A stretch of 64,000 bases of DNA, from positions 62,001 to 126,000 of the forward strand of contig NZ_CP070372.1 in NCBI RefSeq assembly GCF_016919705.1. The letters are read 5' to 3'. The stretch is from Paracoccus methylovorus (lineage in GTDB: Bacteria; Pseudomonadota; Alphaproteobacteria; Rhodobacterales; Rhodobacteraceae). Made by a program: the position numbers and the translations under genes. The notes below the pieces were generated by a model. It searched no databases, was not told the DNA's origin, and was given only the letters and a program-made list of their open reading frames with translations. Shown piece after piece: positions 25,393 to 33,922 of the stretch. Every line of letters begins with the position of its first letter. The first letter of the stretch is position 1.

Positions 25393-26924
25393 GACAGGGT
25401 TTCGCAATCACGACCGATGTTCTGGTCATCGGCGGCGGCATGGCCGGTGCCTGGGCCGCCATCGACGCCCGGCGGGCAGGGGCCTCTGTCGTGCTGGTCG
25501 AAAAGGGCTGGCTGGGCACCTCGGGGGTAACCGCGACGGCCGGGCCGGGTCATTGGTGGGTTCCCCCCGCCGACCGGCCAGCAGCCATCGCCCGCCGGCT
25601 TGCGCAATCCGGCGGGCTGAACGACCCGACCTGGATGGAACGCATCCTTGAAACGACATGGCAGAGCTTGCCGACCCTTGCCGATGTCTATGATTTTCCG
25701 CGCAATGAGCAGGGACAGCCGCAATACCGCGCCATGCGAGGGCCGGAATACATGCGCGCACTACGCAGGCGGCTGGAGGGTATCGGTGTCACCATTATCG
25801 ACCACGCCCCTGCCCGGGAACTGCTGCGCCATTCCGATGGCAGCATCGGTGGTGCGCGTGGCATTCGCCGTCCCCAGGGCGATACCTGGCAGGTCGAGGC
25901 CGGGGCCGTGGTCCTGGCGACCGGTGGCACGGCCTTTCGTTCGCACCTGCTTGGGTCCCGCAACAACACCGGCGACGGTTATCTCATGGCGGCCGAGGTG
26001 GGGGCGCAGCTTTCCGGCATGGAGTTCACGGCGGTCTATTGTGTTGCCCCGGCGCGCACGACGATGACACGGTCGATGTCCTTCGCCTTTGCGACCTATT
26101 ATGACGAGACGGGACAGGTTCTGCCCATATCCGGGCCGGATATCACCCGGCCGCTGGCGCAGGCGCTGATGCAGGGCCGGGTCTTTGCCGATCTCGGGCG
26201 GACACCGGCCGACATTCAGGCGCAGGTGCCAACCATCTCGCCCAATTTCATGCTGCCGTTCCGTCGCTGGAACATCGATCCCTATGCCGCGAAATTCGAG
26301 GTCACGCTGCATGGCGAGGGCACGGTGCGCGGTATAGGCGGCCTGCGGGTCGAGGGCCCGGATTGCGCCAGCGGGGTGCCGGGCCTTTTCGTTGCGGGGG
26401 ACGCCGCCACGCGCGAACTGGTGGCCGGGGCAATCTCGGGCGGGGGCAATATCAATTCGGCATGGGCGCTGTCCTCGGGACGATGGGCCGGGGCGGGTGC
26501 GGCCCGCTTCGCCTTGCGCAGCCAGCGCCGCGGCGGTGCGCGCGGCGCCGGACGGGCCGGGCTGCACCCTACGGGACGCCGCCGGATAGACGAGGGTGCG
26601 ATCCTTGCCCGGGTGCAGGATGCGATGCTGTCCTATGACAAGGTGCTGTTCCGGCACGAGGCACAGATGCGCGCCAGCCTGACCGGGCTGAATGAAGCAT
26701 GGCGCGAGCTTGCCGAAGCGGACCGGCCGGCGCGCGAACTGGCGGCACTTGTGGCCTCGGCGCGCTGGTCGCTGAGGGCTGCGCTTTTGCGTAATGAAAG
26801 CCGCGGCATCCACCAGCGCGTGGACCGGCCCGCCACCGATCCTGCATGGGCCCGCCGGATCAGCGTGCATGGCCTGGACCGGCTGCGCGCCTTTCCCGAA
26901 CCAATAGCAAGGACAGGGTCATGA
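25389..26924 (+). CDS. FAD-dependent oxidoreductase, AprA/fumarate-reductase-like flavoprotein
   Basis: A 511-residue flavoprotein of the succinate dehydrogenase/fumarate reductase/AprA fold. It has the N-terminal dinucleotide motif VLVIGGGMAGAWAAIDARRAG and the second FAD motif VPGLFVAGDAA near residues 334-344. A C-terminal helical domain of about 120 residues follows an Arg-rich linker. The TTG start overlaps the ATPase stop (TTGA). The ferredoxin gene overlaps its own stop, so the two subunits are made together, as in AprAB. The catalytic reaction is unknown; sulfite or another sulfur product of the upstream monooxygenases is a reasonable guess. It is shorter than true AprA (more than 600 residues), so canonical APS reductase is unlikely. 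Confidence 0.82.
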   Translation: MRQGFAITTDVLVIGGGMAGAWAAIDARRAGASVVLVEKGWLGTSGVTATAGPGHWWVPPADRPAAIARRLAQSGGLNDPTWMERILETTWQSLPTLADVYDFPRNEQGQPQYRAMRGPEYMRALRRRLEGIGVTIIDHAPARELLRHSDGSIGGARGIRRPQGDTWQVEAGAVVLATGGTAFRSHLLGSRNNTGDGYLMAAEVGAQLSGMEFTAVYCVAPARTTMTRSMSFAFATYYDETGQVLPISGPDITRPLAQALMQGRVFADLGRTPADIQAQVPTISPNFMLPFRRWNIDPYAAKFEVTLHGEGTVRGIGGLRVEGPDCASGVPGLFVAGDAATRELVAGAISGGGNINSAWALSSGRWAGAGAARFALRSQRRGGARGAGRAGLHPTGRRRIDEGAILARVQDAMLSYDKVLFRHEAQMRASLTGLNEAWRELAEADRPARELAALVASARWSLRAALLRNESRGIHQRVDRPATDPAWARRISVHGLDRLRAFPEPIARTGS

Positions 26925-27268
26925 TCGAATTCATTTTGGCCGAGGCCTGCAACGCCTGCGGACGTTGTGTCGAAGTCTGTCCGACCGCGGTTTTCGACAG
27001 GATGCCCGACGGCTTGCCCAAGATCGCCCGGCCCGGCGACTGCCAGACCTGTTTCATGTGCGAACTTTATTGCCGCGAAGATGCTATCTTTGTCGGGCCG
27101 GATGCCGGTCGCATCGAGGGGTTCGACCCGCAAACCACGCATCGCGCCGGCTTGATGGGCGAGATGCGGCGACATCACGGCTGGGACGAATGGGACGGGC
27201 GCTATCCGAACCAGCATTGGCGCATGGAGGAAGTATTCCTCCGCGCCCGCCATTTGGCAGCAGAATAA
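26921..27268 (+). CDS. AprB-like 4Fe-4S ferredoxin subunit
   Basis: A 115-residue iron-sulfur protein. One cluster motif is CNACGRCVEVCP (residues about 10-21). A second, CQTCFMCELYCRED, follows near residues 46-59. The C-terminal 50 residues are a tail rich in His, Trp and Arg. ATG at 26921 overlaps the flavoprotein stop as ATGA. It probably passes electrons to or from the flavoprotein. The pairing of a flavoprotein with a small two-cluster ferredoxin recalls AprA/AprB. Confidence 0.85.
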   Translation: MIEFILAEACNACGRCVEVCPTAVFDRMPDGLPKIARPGDCQTCFMCELYCREDAIFVGPDAGRIEGFDPQTTHRAGLMGEMRRHHGWDEWDGRYPNQHWRMEEVFLRARHLAAE

Positions 27269-27311
27269 AACCGGTAAGCGCCGATATGCGCGACCGCAGA
27301 AGGAGAAGGAT

Positions 27312-27824
27312 ATGCCCCACGACCACGATCATCACTCCCATGACCATGACCATGACGAGGCGCCGCGCTGGAAACATGACGGCGTGCGGGTCATCAAAGG
27401 GGATCAGCTCGATTCCAATACCGCCCAGACCCCCGGCATGTTCCGGCAGGCGGCGATCAATCACGCCCGCGTCGGTGCCCAAAGGATCTGGGCCGGCACC
27501 GTTGCCATCGAACCCGATGCCAAGACCGGCGTGCATCATCATGGACCGCTGGAAAGCGTGATCTATGTCGTGCGCGGCAAGGCGCGGCTTCGCTGGGGCG
27601 AGCGGCTGGAATATGTCGCCGAGGCCGGTCCCGGCGATTTCATCTACGTTCCCCCCTATGTTCCGCATCAAGAGATCAACGCCGACCCCGATCAGGTGCT
27701 GGAATGTGTGCTGGTGCGCTCGGACAACGAGGCGGTGGTGGTCAACATCACCGATGTCGATCCGATCGAGCCCCCTGAAGCCGTCTACTGGGTCGATCCG
27801 ATCCACGCGGCCCCCAAATCCTGA
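27312..27824 (+). CDS. Cupin-domain protein with His/Asp-rich N terminus
   Basis: A 170-residue protein. The first 16 residues are almost only His and Asp (a likely metal-binding tail), followed by a single cupin barrel. Cupin motif 1 is GVHHHGPLESVIYVVRGKARLRWG, with metal-binding His residues and a Glu. Motif 2 is PGDFIYVPPYVPHQEIN. Such cupins may be dioxygenases or binding proteins; the His-rich tail suggests nickel, cobalt, zinc or copper handling. ATG follows AGGAGAAGGAT. It lies between the ferredoxin and rhodanese-like genes in one operon. Confidence 0.85.
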   Translation: MPHDHDHHSHDHDHDEAPRWKHDGVRVIKGDQLDSNTAQTPGMFRQAAINHARVGAQRIWAGTVAIEPDAKTGVHHHGPLESVIYVVRGKARLRWGERLEYVAEAGPGDFIYVPPYVPHQEINADPDQVLECVLVRSDNEAVVVNITDVDPIEPPEAVYWVDPIHAAPKS

Positions 27825-27834
27825 AGGAGAAATC

Positions 27835-28149
27835 ATGTCCAATCGTATCACCGCCGCCGACCTGCCTGCCGATTTGTTGGGGGTCGATCTGCTGATCGAC
27901 GTGCGTGCGCCCAAGGGCCGCGCCGAGAATGGAGAGATCGCCTCGGCCGTCATTCTGCCCAAGTCGCTGGTGGCCGAGGTCTTTGCCGGACCCTTTGCCA
28001 CGGTGCCGAAGGATGCGCGCATCGTCGTCTTCTGCGGCTCCATCAACGGCTCGGGCCCGGTGGTCGAGACGTTGACCGGGCTTGGTTTCACCAATGTTGC
28101 CGATGTCGATGGCGGCTATGCGGCGGTCAAGGAACGCGGCATCGCCTGA
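27835..28149 (+). CDS. Rhodanese-like single-domain protein
   Basis: A 104-residue protein with the rhodanese layout: LLIDVRAPKGRAENGEI near the N terminus and VVFCGSINGSG, where Cys at about residue 70 would be the persulfide-forming catalytic residue. It likely carries or transfers sulfane sulfur. The loop after the Cys is unusual for rhodaneses, so the substrate may differ. ATG follows AAGGAGAAATC, 10 bases after the cupin stop. Confidence 0.75.
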   Translation: MSNRITAADLPADLLGVDLLIDVRAPKGRAENGEIASAVILPKSLVAEVFAGPFATVPKDARIVVFCGSINGSGPVVETLTGLGFTNVADVDGGYAAVKERGIA

Positions 28150-28194
28150 GCGGCGAGGTCGGAACAACAACAACACTTTTTGGAAGGCCATGTC

Positions 28195-28773
28195 ATGCGT
28201 GTCGCGCTTACGCTGTTTCTGATTCTCAGCCCCGCAGCAGCGTTTGCCCATCCCGGGTATCTGCATGCCGGTGGGTTCGCCACGGGTTTTTTGCATCCCT
28301 TGCTGGGGCTGGATCATGTCGTTGCCATGATCGCAGTGGGTCTGTGGGCGGCCTCGCTGGGGGCATCGGCGGCGCCGGTCCTGTTCCTTGCCTTTCCGCT
28401 GGCCATGATCGCTGGCGGATTGCTGGGCGCGGCGGGCATTCCGGTTCCCGCCGTTGAGGCAGGCATCGCCGCCTCGTCCATCGTGATCGGGATTGCCGTC
28501 ATGCTGGCGCTGCGTGCGCCGCTGTGGGCGGCAGGTCTGGTCGTTGCCATCTTTGCCGTTTTCCACGGCCACGCCCATGGCGCCGAGATGCCTGCGGGCA
28601 GCAACCTCGTCCCTTATGCGACGGGTTTTGTTCTGGCGACGCTGCTTTTGCATCTGGCGGGTCTTGGTGTCGGTCGGCTGGGACGCGCGTATCAGGGCAC
28701 GCTTGCGTTGCGCGGAATGGGGGCGATCATCGCGCTTGTTGGCTCGTTCGCGCTTGGCGGGTTGGCCGGATAG
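28195..28773 (+). CDS. hupE: HupE/UreJ family metal permease
   Basis: A 192-residue membrane protein with signal-like first helix, then the HX5DH motif HPLLGLDH near residue 38, characteristic of HupE/UreJ nickel or cobalt permeases. About six hydrophobic helices follow. No hydrogenase or urease genes are nearby. It is the last intact gene of the sulfur-type operon and may supply the metal bound by the cupin. ATG at 28195 follows GGAAGG. Confidence 0.85.
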   Translation: MRVALTLFLILSPAAAFAHPGYLHAGGFATGFLHPLLGLDHVVAMIAVGLWAASLGASAAPVLFLAFPLAMIAGGLLGAAGIPVPAVEAGIAASSIVIGIAVMLALRAPLWAAGLVVAIFAVFHGHAHGAEMPAGSNLVPYATGFVLATLLLHLAGLGVGRLGRAYQGTLALRGMGAIIALVGSFALGGLAG

Positions 28774-28800
28774 CTGACCCCCTGCCGTCATTTCACCTCG

Positions 28801-29380
28801 GCACTGCGACTGATATCCGCACCGACGGCATTCCCGGCGCCTATGAGGTGGTGCATTGGCCGAAGTGGGGCTGATCTTCGTCGCCTCGGTCCCCTCCTTT
28901 GACAAGGGCACGCCGAGTGTCATCCATGTGCTTGATGCCGGCAACCTGCGCCCGATCCGGCAGATCCAGTTGCCGCGCCGCGCTTTTGCGCTGGCGCTCG
29001 ACCGGAGCACGGGCCGGCTTTACGCCGGCAATACGATGGACGGTTCACTGACCGTGATCGACGCGAAGGGCGGGCAGATCCTCGACACCATCCAGCTTGG
29101 CCTGAAGGATGAAGAGGGCGGATTCGAACATATCCGTATGATCGCGCTGGACGAGGACAAGGGCCTTGCCTTCGTCAGATCGGCGCAAAAGGATCACGAC
29201 GTGAAAGAGCGCATGTCCTTGCCGGCTCATCCCAATAGTCTGGAGGTCAGCGAGAATGGCCAGACGCTGTTCCTGACAGTGAAGGCGCCGCTTGATAAGG
29301 CGCATCCGGATTACCGTGAGGGTAGGCTGGATTCGCTGCTGCGAATCGATCTGGAACGGCTCGGCAAAGGAGACAAATGA
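28801..29380 (+). pseudogene. Remnant of a YncE-like beta-propeller protein gene
   Basis: The readable frame from 28856 encodes 174 residues with beta-propeller repeats (HVLDAGNLRPIRQIQL, AGNTMDGSLTVIDAKGG) and ends with AHPNSLEVSENGQTLF. This pairs the N-terminal third of a YncE-like protein directly with its C-terminal end, so about half the propeller is missing. Just upstream, another frame (about 28801-28850) reads TDGIPGAYEVVH, which fits the preceding part of the same protein, so a frameshift near 28850 separates them. There is no start with signal peptide. It is probably a deletion- and frameshift-damaged copy. YncE family proteins are periplasmic, often iron-regulated, and of unknown function. 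Confidence 0.6.
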
Positions 29381-29520
29381 TCCAAGCATAGGGGGCTGTC
29401 GGCTTGGGCCGGACGCCGTGGTTTCATGCGTGAAGGTGGTGGTCTGGCGAGCCATCCGTCAGCTTCCTGCGGGAAGGGTCAAAATGGCCGCGCCAATGCT
29501 TTTGGACAGCGGCCAGCGGG

Positions 29521-29994
29521 TCAGAGTGCCGGCTCAAGCACCTTTCGCAACATCGAACGCGCCCGGTTCACCCGGCTTTTGATCGTGCCGATGTCGCATT
29601 TCAGAATCCGGGCCGCGTCCAGATAGCTTTCGCCAAGCGCCCCCACCAGAATGATCGCCTCGCGATAGTGGTTCGGCATTTCGCGCAGCGCCGCCTTCAG
29701 TTCGGTCGCCTGCATATGCCATTCCTGATTGGGCTTGACCTGCGGCACCAGCGAGGCGCAATCCGCCGCACCCGTGCGTTCGCGGGCAGATCTCTGGCAG
29801 TTCGTAAAGAAACGGTTGCGCATGATGGTAAAAAGCCAGGCACGCATATTGGTGCCGGGGTGGTAGCGATGGGCATTTTCAATCGCGCGAAGCAGGGTTT
29901 CCTGAACAAGATCCTCGGCATCCGGGACCGATCGGCACAAGGCCCGCGAATAGGCCCGCAGCGCCGGGATATGGCTGAGGATGTCGTCCGACAT
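29521..29994 (-). CDS. ecfG: ECF sigma factor, EcfG-like
   Basis: A 157-residue sigma factor. Region 2 (about residues 8-75) has DAEDLVQETLLRAIENAHRYHPGTNMRAWLFTIMRN. Region 4 (about 100-150) has MPNHYREAIILVGALGESYLDAARILKCDIGTIKSRVNRAR, closely following EcfG, the general stress sigma factor of Alphaproteobacteria. ATG at 29992-29994 is preferred over a GTG five codons upstream. A possible nepR-like anti-sigma gene, apparently broken, lies just upstream. The stress genes at the left edge carry matching promoters. Alphaproteobacteria often have several EcfG paralogues, so this may not be the main one. Confidence 0.82.
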   Translation of the reverse strand: MSDDILSHIPALRAYSRALCRSVPDAEDLVQETLLRAIENAHRYHPGTNMRAWLFTIMRNRFFTNCQRSARERTGAADCASLVPQVKPNQEWHMQATELKAALREMPNHYREAIILVGALGESYLDAARILKCDIGTIKSRVNRARSMLRKVLEPAL

Positions 29995-30090
29995 TGACCT
30001 TATTTCCACCCCGCTGACCTTGCGAATTCAATGCGGCAGAGCGGGGATGGTTCCGTCCGAAATAATCGCTGGGCAGAAACCGGCCGACGA

Positions 30091-30248
30091 CTATCGGGCC
30101 CCACCGTCACGGCGATGGCGGACGTCCTCCAGTGGCCTTGCGAGTTCGCGCATGGCGAGATCGGTTCCTTTTCCGTCTGTGCCAGCAGTTCGGTCAGCGG
30201 TTTATCGAGTTGGGGGTCGACAATGGAACCCCTTTCACCCTTGGCCAT
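30091..30248 (-). pseudogene. Possible NepR-like anti-sigma gene with a frameshift
   Basis: Upstream of the sigma factor a frame starts MAKGERGSIVDPQLDKPLTE and continues LLAQTEKEPI. In that frame the rest is unlike protein. Shifting by one base near 30140 gives MRELARPLEDV and a stop at 30091, restoring a product of about 52 residues, the size of NepR proteins, whose core has a Leu-rich helix, EP, then a second helix. The match to NepR is loose (four extra residues between helix and EP). It could be a true frameshift, a base error, or chance. Confidence 0.3.
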
Positions 30249-30639
30249 CTGGAAATCCGCTCCGCTTATGACTTGCGCCAGTTTAGTCGAACAGCTTGGC
30301 CGGGGGAGTCCATTCGCCCCAAGTATTCCAAGAGTGCTGCAGATCTCCCGACACCGACCCTTGGTCGCCAGACGGTGGCCACCATAGGCTTGGGTGTTTG
30401 CAATGGCTTATCGCAGTGGGTTTTCAGACCCGTTCGCATGGTCGGCAATCCGGTTCCGATTCTTGCGGGAACATTTCAACCGGATGCCGGTTCAGACAGC
30501 CCCCCTGCATAGAGACGATGTGATGGCGCGTGACACGGACGCTCCGAAAAAAGGTCCAAGGCGAGAGGCAACCGGCTGAGACTGCGCACAACGCCGGGGG
30601 GCAGGAAGGGCCGCACCATCGAATTTTTGGACCAAACTT
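30249..30639. other. Intergenic stretch, no gene supported
   Basis: About 390 bases between the sigma-factor region and the HAD gene. Open frames exist on the plus strand, but none has a ribosome binding site or protein-like composition. A weak EcfG-like element (GGAAC, 16 bases, GGTT) begins near 30469 on the plus strand with no credible gene behind it. The region looks like decayed sequence. Confidence 0.4.
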
Positions 30640-31509
30640 TTAGCGCAGTTGGTCGATCATCCAGGTCGGGCGATGCGGGGCATGCGCTGCAATCTCTTGA
30701 ATAAGCGTTTCCGGTATCGACACGTCGATCTTGTCCCGATGAACCCCATGCAGCACGAACAGGCTGTCCAGACCGCTTTGCTGCGCGCCCGCTACGTCGT
30801 GCAGCAGCGAATCCCCGACCCCAAGCACTCGACTGGGCGATAGTCCCAACTCGACTATCGCCGTGCGGTAGATCCTTGGATGGGGTTTGCCGTGGTAATG
30901 GCTGGTCCCGCCCATCTGCTCATAAAGTGCGGCGACGGCACCCGGCGCGACCAGGATCTCTCCCTCGCCGTTCACCCGTTCCATGTCGGGATTGGCGCAG
31001 ATCAGGGGAAGGCCAAGCCGGGCCGCGATCTGCAATTCGGACAGCCAGATTTGCGGAATCCGGTCGGCCACCTCCATGCTCAGAAGAAAGACGAAATCCG
31101 CCTGCCGGGCATGGGCAACCTGCTCATAACCGTGATCCAGCAGGGGGGGACGGTCGGTTTTGCGACCGAGCACCAACACTTTGCGCCCAAGCCCGGCATA
31201 GGCCCGGTCACGCTGTCCGATCAGCGCATCATAGGCATCATCGCCGGCCGAGAGGATACGGTCATAGAGTTCCGCCCCGATCCCCATTGCGGCCATGAGA
31301 TGTGCGTTCTCCGCACCTGTCCGGCCGGAATTCGACAGGATGATCACCTTTTTGCCGGCTTTTTTCAGTGCGGCCAGCGCGGCCAGCGCCTCGGGGTAGA
31401 CGTCGGCCCCGTTATGAAGCACGCCCCATTGATCGACCAGATACCCGTCATAGCGGTCCGAGATATCGGCAAGCCGGTCCAGCTGCAGCGGCAGGCATGT
31501 GGTTGTCAC
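30640..31509 (-). CDS. HAD-superfamily hydrolase, class IIA (NagD-like, TIGR01459 type)
   Basis: A 289-residue phosphatase. Motif I is YDGYLVDQWGVLHNG with Asp nucleophile (about residues 21-35). Motif II is IILSNSGRT, and the C-terminal HGKPHPRIY and VLGVGDSLLHDVAGA supply motifs III and IV. The cap is the large C2 type. The start is GTG at 31507-31509, overlapping the stop of the permease gene (GTGA). As the last gene of a PhnDCEE operon it probably dephosphorylates the imported organophosphorus compound. The substrate is not visible. Confidence 0.87.
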   Translation of the reverse strand: MTTTCLPLQLDRLADISDRYDGYLVDQWGVLHNGADVYPEALAALAALKKAGKKVIILSNSGRTGAENAHLMAAMGIGAELYDRILSAGDDAYDALIGQRDRAYAGLGRKVLVLGRKTDRPPLLDHGYEQVAHARQADFVFLLSMEVADRIPQIWLSELQIAARLGLPLICANPDMERVNGEGEILVAPGAVAALYEQMGGTSHYHGKPHPRIYRTAIVELGLSPSRVLGVGDSLLHDVAGAQQSGLDSLFVLHGVHRDKIDVSIPETLIQEIAAHAPHRPTWMIDQLR

Positions 31510-32309
31510 GTCACCTTCTCCCGCACCCAAGCGCTGATGAACTCGCTGGCGATGACCAGCACCAGAATGGCGCACAGGATCAGCAGAACCTGGTTCCAGG
31601 CAAAGGAGTTGATGGAGGAGTAAAGATAAAGCCCGATGCCGCCGGCGCCGACGAAGCCCAAGACCGAGCTTTCGCGGATATTGATGTCCCAGCGGTAAAC
31701 CGTGGTCCCGATAAGTGCGGGTTGGATCTGCGGCCAGATCGCGGTGGCCCAGACTTGATAGCGGTTGGCGCCCGTCGCCTCGATCGCCTCGATCTGGCCC
31801 GGATCGACCTCTTCGATGGCTTCCGCGATCAGTTTCGCGATAAAGCCGACCGAGCGTGCGGCGACCGCGCAGATCCCCGCCACCGGGCCGGGGCCGAAGA
31901 TCGCCACGAACAAAAGCCCCCAGATCACCGTATTGATGGACCGCGACAGCACAAGGATTACCCGTCCGATGGCCCAGCTTATCCGGTTGTAGGTGGTGTT
32001 GCTGGCAGCCAGGAAGGCCACAGGCACGGCAAGCACGAAAGAAATCATCGTGCCCAGTGTGCCGATATGGACCGTCTCGATCAGCGGTCCGAGGATCTGC
32101 GGGGCATAATCCCAGCGTGGCGGCCACAGGCGGTCCGCAAGATCCATCGCCTGCACATGGGCATCCGCGAGGAAATGCCACTGGACCTCCATCGCCTGCA
32201 TGGCCCAGACGACGATGGCGACGCATAGGATCGTCCAGCCCCAATGCGCATAGGTCTCGCGGCGGGTGTAGCGGTGATAGCGGGTGGGATAGCGGGATGG
32301 GCTATTCAT
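31506..32309 (-). CDS. phnE: Phosphonate-type ABC permease (PhnE), second copy
   Basis: A 267-residue membrane permease with PhnE-type features: LSRSINTVIWGLLFVAIFGPGPVAG and EAIEATGANRYQVWATAIWPQIQPALIG, the EAA loop. The ATG at 32307-32309 overlaps the stop of the first PhnE-like gene as ATGA. A 22-codon upstream extension is part of that gene. The two permeases probably form a heterodimer in one importer. Confidence 0.9.
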   Translation of the reverse strand: MNSPSRYPTRYHRYTRRETYAHWGWTILCVAIVVWAMQAMEVQWHFLADAHVQAMDLADRLWPPRWDYAPQILGPLIETVHIGTLGTMISFVLAVPVAFLAASNTTYNRISWAIGRVILVLSRSINTVIWGLLFVAIFGPGPVAGICAVAARSVGFIAKLIAEAIEEVDPGQIEAIEATGANRYQVWATAIWPQIQPALIGTTVYRWDINIRESSVLGFVGAGGIGLYLYSSINSFAWNQVLLILCAILVLVIASEFISAWVREKVT

Positions 32310-33118
32310 CAGCGCAGTCTCCGGCGGATCCAGTCGCTCAGGATCTCTCCCATAGCGACCAGCGCGGCAATGCAAAGAAGGATCGCACTGGCGAAATCGT
32401 AGTCGTATTTGGTGAATGAGGCCGACAGGGTCGTGCCGATGCCGCCCGCGCCCACGATGCCGATGATCGTCGAATGCCGCAGGTTGGAATCAAGCCGATA
32501 GATATAGATGCCGATCTGTTTGACGAGAACCTGAGGCATGACGCCAAAACTGACGATCTGGCCAAAGCTTGCCCCGGTGGCGCGCAGGGCCTCGATCGGT
32601 CCCATCTTCATGTTTTCGATATCCTCGGCCAATGTCTTGGCAAGAAAGGTGGTCGAGCCAAAGGCGAGGGTCAGAACCCCCGCAAGCGGACCAAACCCGA
32701 AAAGCTTTACGAAAAAGATCGCGATCAGAATCTCGTGGAACGTGCGTCCGACGACGATAAAGCCCCGTGCGGCCAGATAGACCGGTTTCGGCGCAAGGTT
32801 GCGCGCGGCGGCCAGCCCGACCGGGATGGCAAGGACGATGCCGACCACGGTCGAGATGATGGCGATCTGGATGCTCTCCATCATGCCGTTCCATATCAGC
32901 GACCAGCGCGAAAAGTCCGGGGGCAGCATGCGCGCAAAGATATCGCCGGCCCGGGAAAAGCCCGCCATCACCCGCCTGCCATCGACATTGAGCGTCAGGA
33001 CGGTTGCTATGACGTAAAGGACCACCCCCCAGTAAAACAGCCGGCGAATCCTGTAGCTGCCGAAAATCGTCGGTGGGCGCCAGCTTTGTGCCTGGGCGGG
33101 GGCATCAGAGCGGTTCAT
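32309..33118 (-). CDS. phnE: Phosphonate-type ABC permease (PhnE), first copy
   Basis: A 269-residue membrane permease with [25 protein letters not shown] and [23 protein letters not shown], typical of PhnE. The start overlaps the PhnC stop (ATGA at 33115-33118) and the end overlaps the next permease. Sequence differs clearly from the second copy, so this is not a recent duplication. Confidence 0.9.
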   Translation of the reverse strand: MNRSDAPAQAQSWRPPTIFGSYRIRRLFYWGVVLYVIATVLTLNVDGRRVMAGFSRAGDIFARMLPPDFSRWSLIWNGMMESIQIAIISTVVGIVLAIPVGLAAARNLAPKPVYLAARGFIVVGRTFHEILIAIFFVKLFGFGPLAGVLTLAFGSTTFLAKTLAEDIENMKMGPIEALRATGASFGQIVSFGVMPQVLVKQIGIYIYRLDSNLRHSTIIGIVGAGGIGTTLSASFTKYDYDFASAILLCIAALVAMGEILSDWIRRRLR

Positions 33119-33909
33119 TGGGCAGCCTCGACGGGTTCGGCCTGCTGTTCGGTGAATGCTTCGAAACTGCCATACACTTCGGCCAGCCGCTGGTTGGTAA
33201 GCGCGGACGAAGGACCATCAAAGACCTTGCGCCCATCGCGCATGCCTATGATCCGATCACAGCAGGCCTTGGCCAGACCCACATCATGGATATTGATGAT
33301 TGCGGGCATCTGCTCTTCGTGGATCACATTGGAGACAAGCTCCATGATCTGGCGCGAGGTATTGGGGTCAAGGCTCGCCGTGGGTTCATCCAAAAGAAGA
33401 AGCTTTGGCCGCTGCATCAGGGCGCGTGCGATACCGACACGCTGGCGTTGCCCCCCTGACAGCGCATCAGCGCGGCGGTTCTCGAAACCCGAAAGCCCAA
33501 CCCGGTCAAGAAGGGCATATGCCGCCTGAATATCCTCTGGCGGATAACGATAGCGCAGCGAGGTCCAAAGCCCCACATAGCCCAAGCGCCCGGAAAGGAC
33601 GTTTTGCATGACCGTCAGCCGTTCGACGAGATTGTATTCCTGAAAGATCATGCCGATCTGGCGGCGCATCGCCCGCAGATCATTGCGCCGCAGCGACGTG
33701 ATTTCGGCATCGTGCAGTTTGACCGAGCCCGAGGTGGGCTCGACCAGCCGGTTGATACAGCGGATCAGGGTCGATTTGCCCGCACCGGACGAGCCGATGA
33801 CGCCGACAAGCTGAGGGGTATGGATCTGAAAGCTGACGGCATCCAGCGCACGGCGCCCGGTGCCATAGTCCTTTGTCAGATCCGCGACTGCCAGAAGGGC
33901 GGATGTCAT
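33115..33909 (-). CDS. phnC: Phosphonate-type ABC ATPase (PhnC)
   Basis: A 264-residue ATPase with Walker [11 protein letters not shown]-loop [13 protein letters not shown], signature [17 protein letters not shown], Walker [13 protein letters not shown] and an H-loop INIHDVGLA, as in PhnC. It lies 13 bases downstream of the binding-protein gene and overlaps the permease gene. Import of phosphonate, phosphite or a phosphate ester is likely. No C-P lyase, phosphonatase or phosphite dehydrogenase is present in the window. Confidence 0.9.
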   Translation of the reverse strand: MTSALLAVADLTKDYGTGRRALDAVSFQIHTPQLVGVIGSSGAGKSTLIRCINRLVEPTSGSVKLHDAEITSLRRNDLRAMRRQIGMIFQEYNLVERLTVMQNVLSGRLGYVGLWTSLRYRYPPEDIQAAYALLDRVGLSGFENRRADALSGGQRQRVGIARALMQRPKLLLLDEPTASLDPNTSRQIMELVSNVIHEEQMPAIINIHDVGLAKACCDRIIGMRDGRKVFDGPSSALTNQRLAEVYGSFEAFTEQQAEPVEAAQ

Positions 33910-33922
33910 CGGCTCGTCCCGG

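Noticed and set aside
25389..27268. Canonical dissimilatory APS reductase (AprAB)
   Set aside because: The flavoprotein is clearly shorter than AprA and no sat, qmo or dsr genes accompany it; only a distant relationship is claimed.
30394..30579. 61-codon rightward frame ending in a basic tail, behind a weak EcfG-like element
   Set aside because: No ribosome binding site and no recognisable family; the promoter match has a changed -10 element. Kept only as a note in the intergenic entry.
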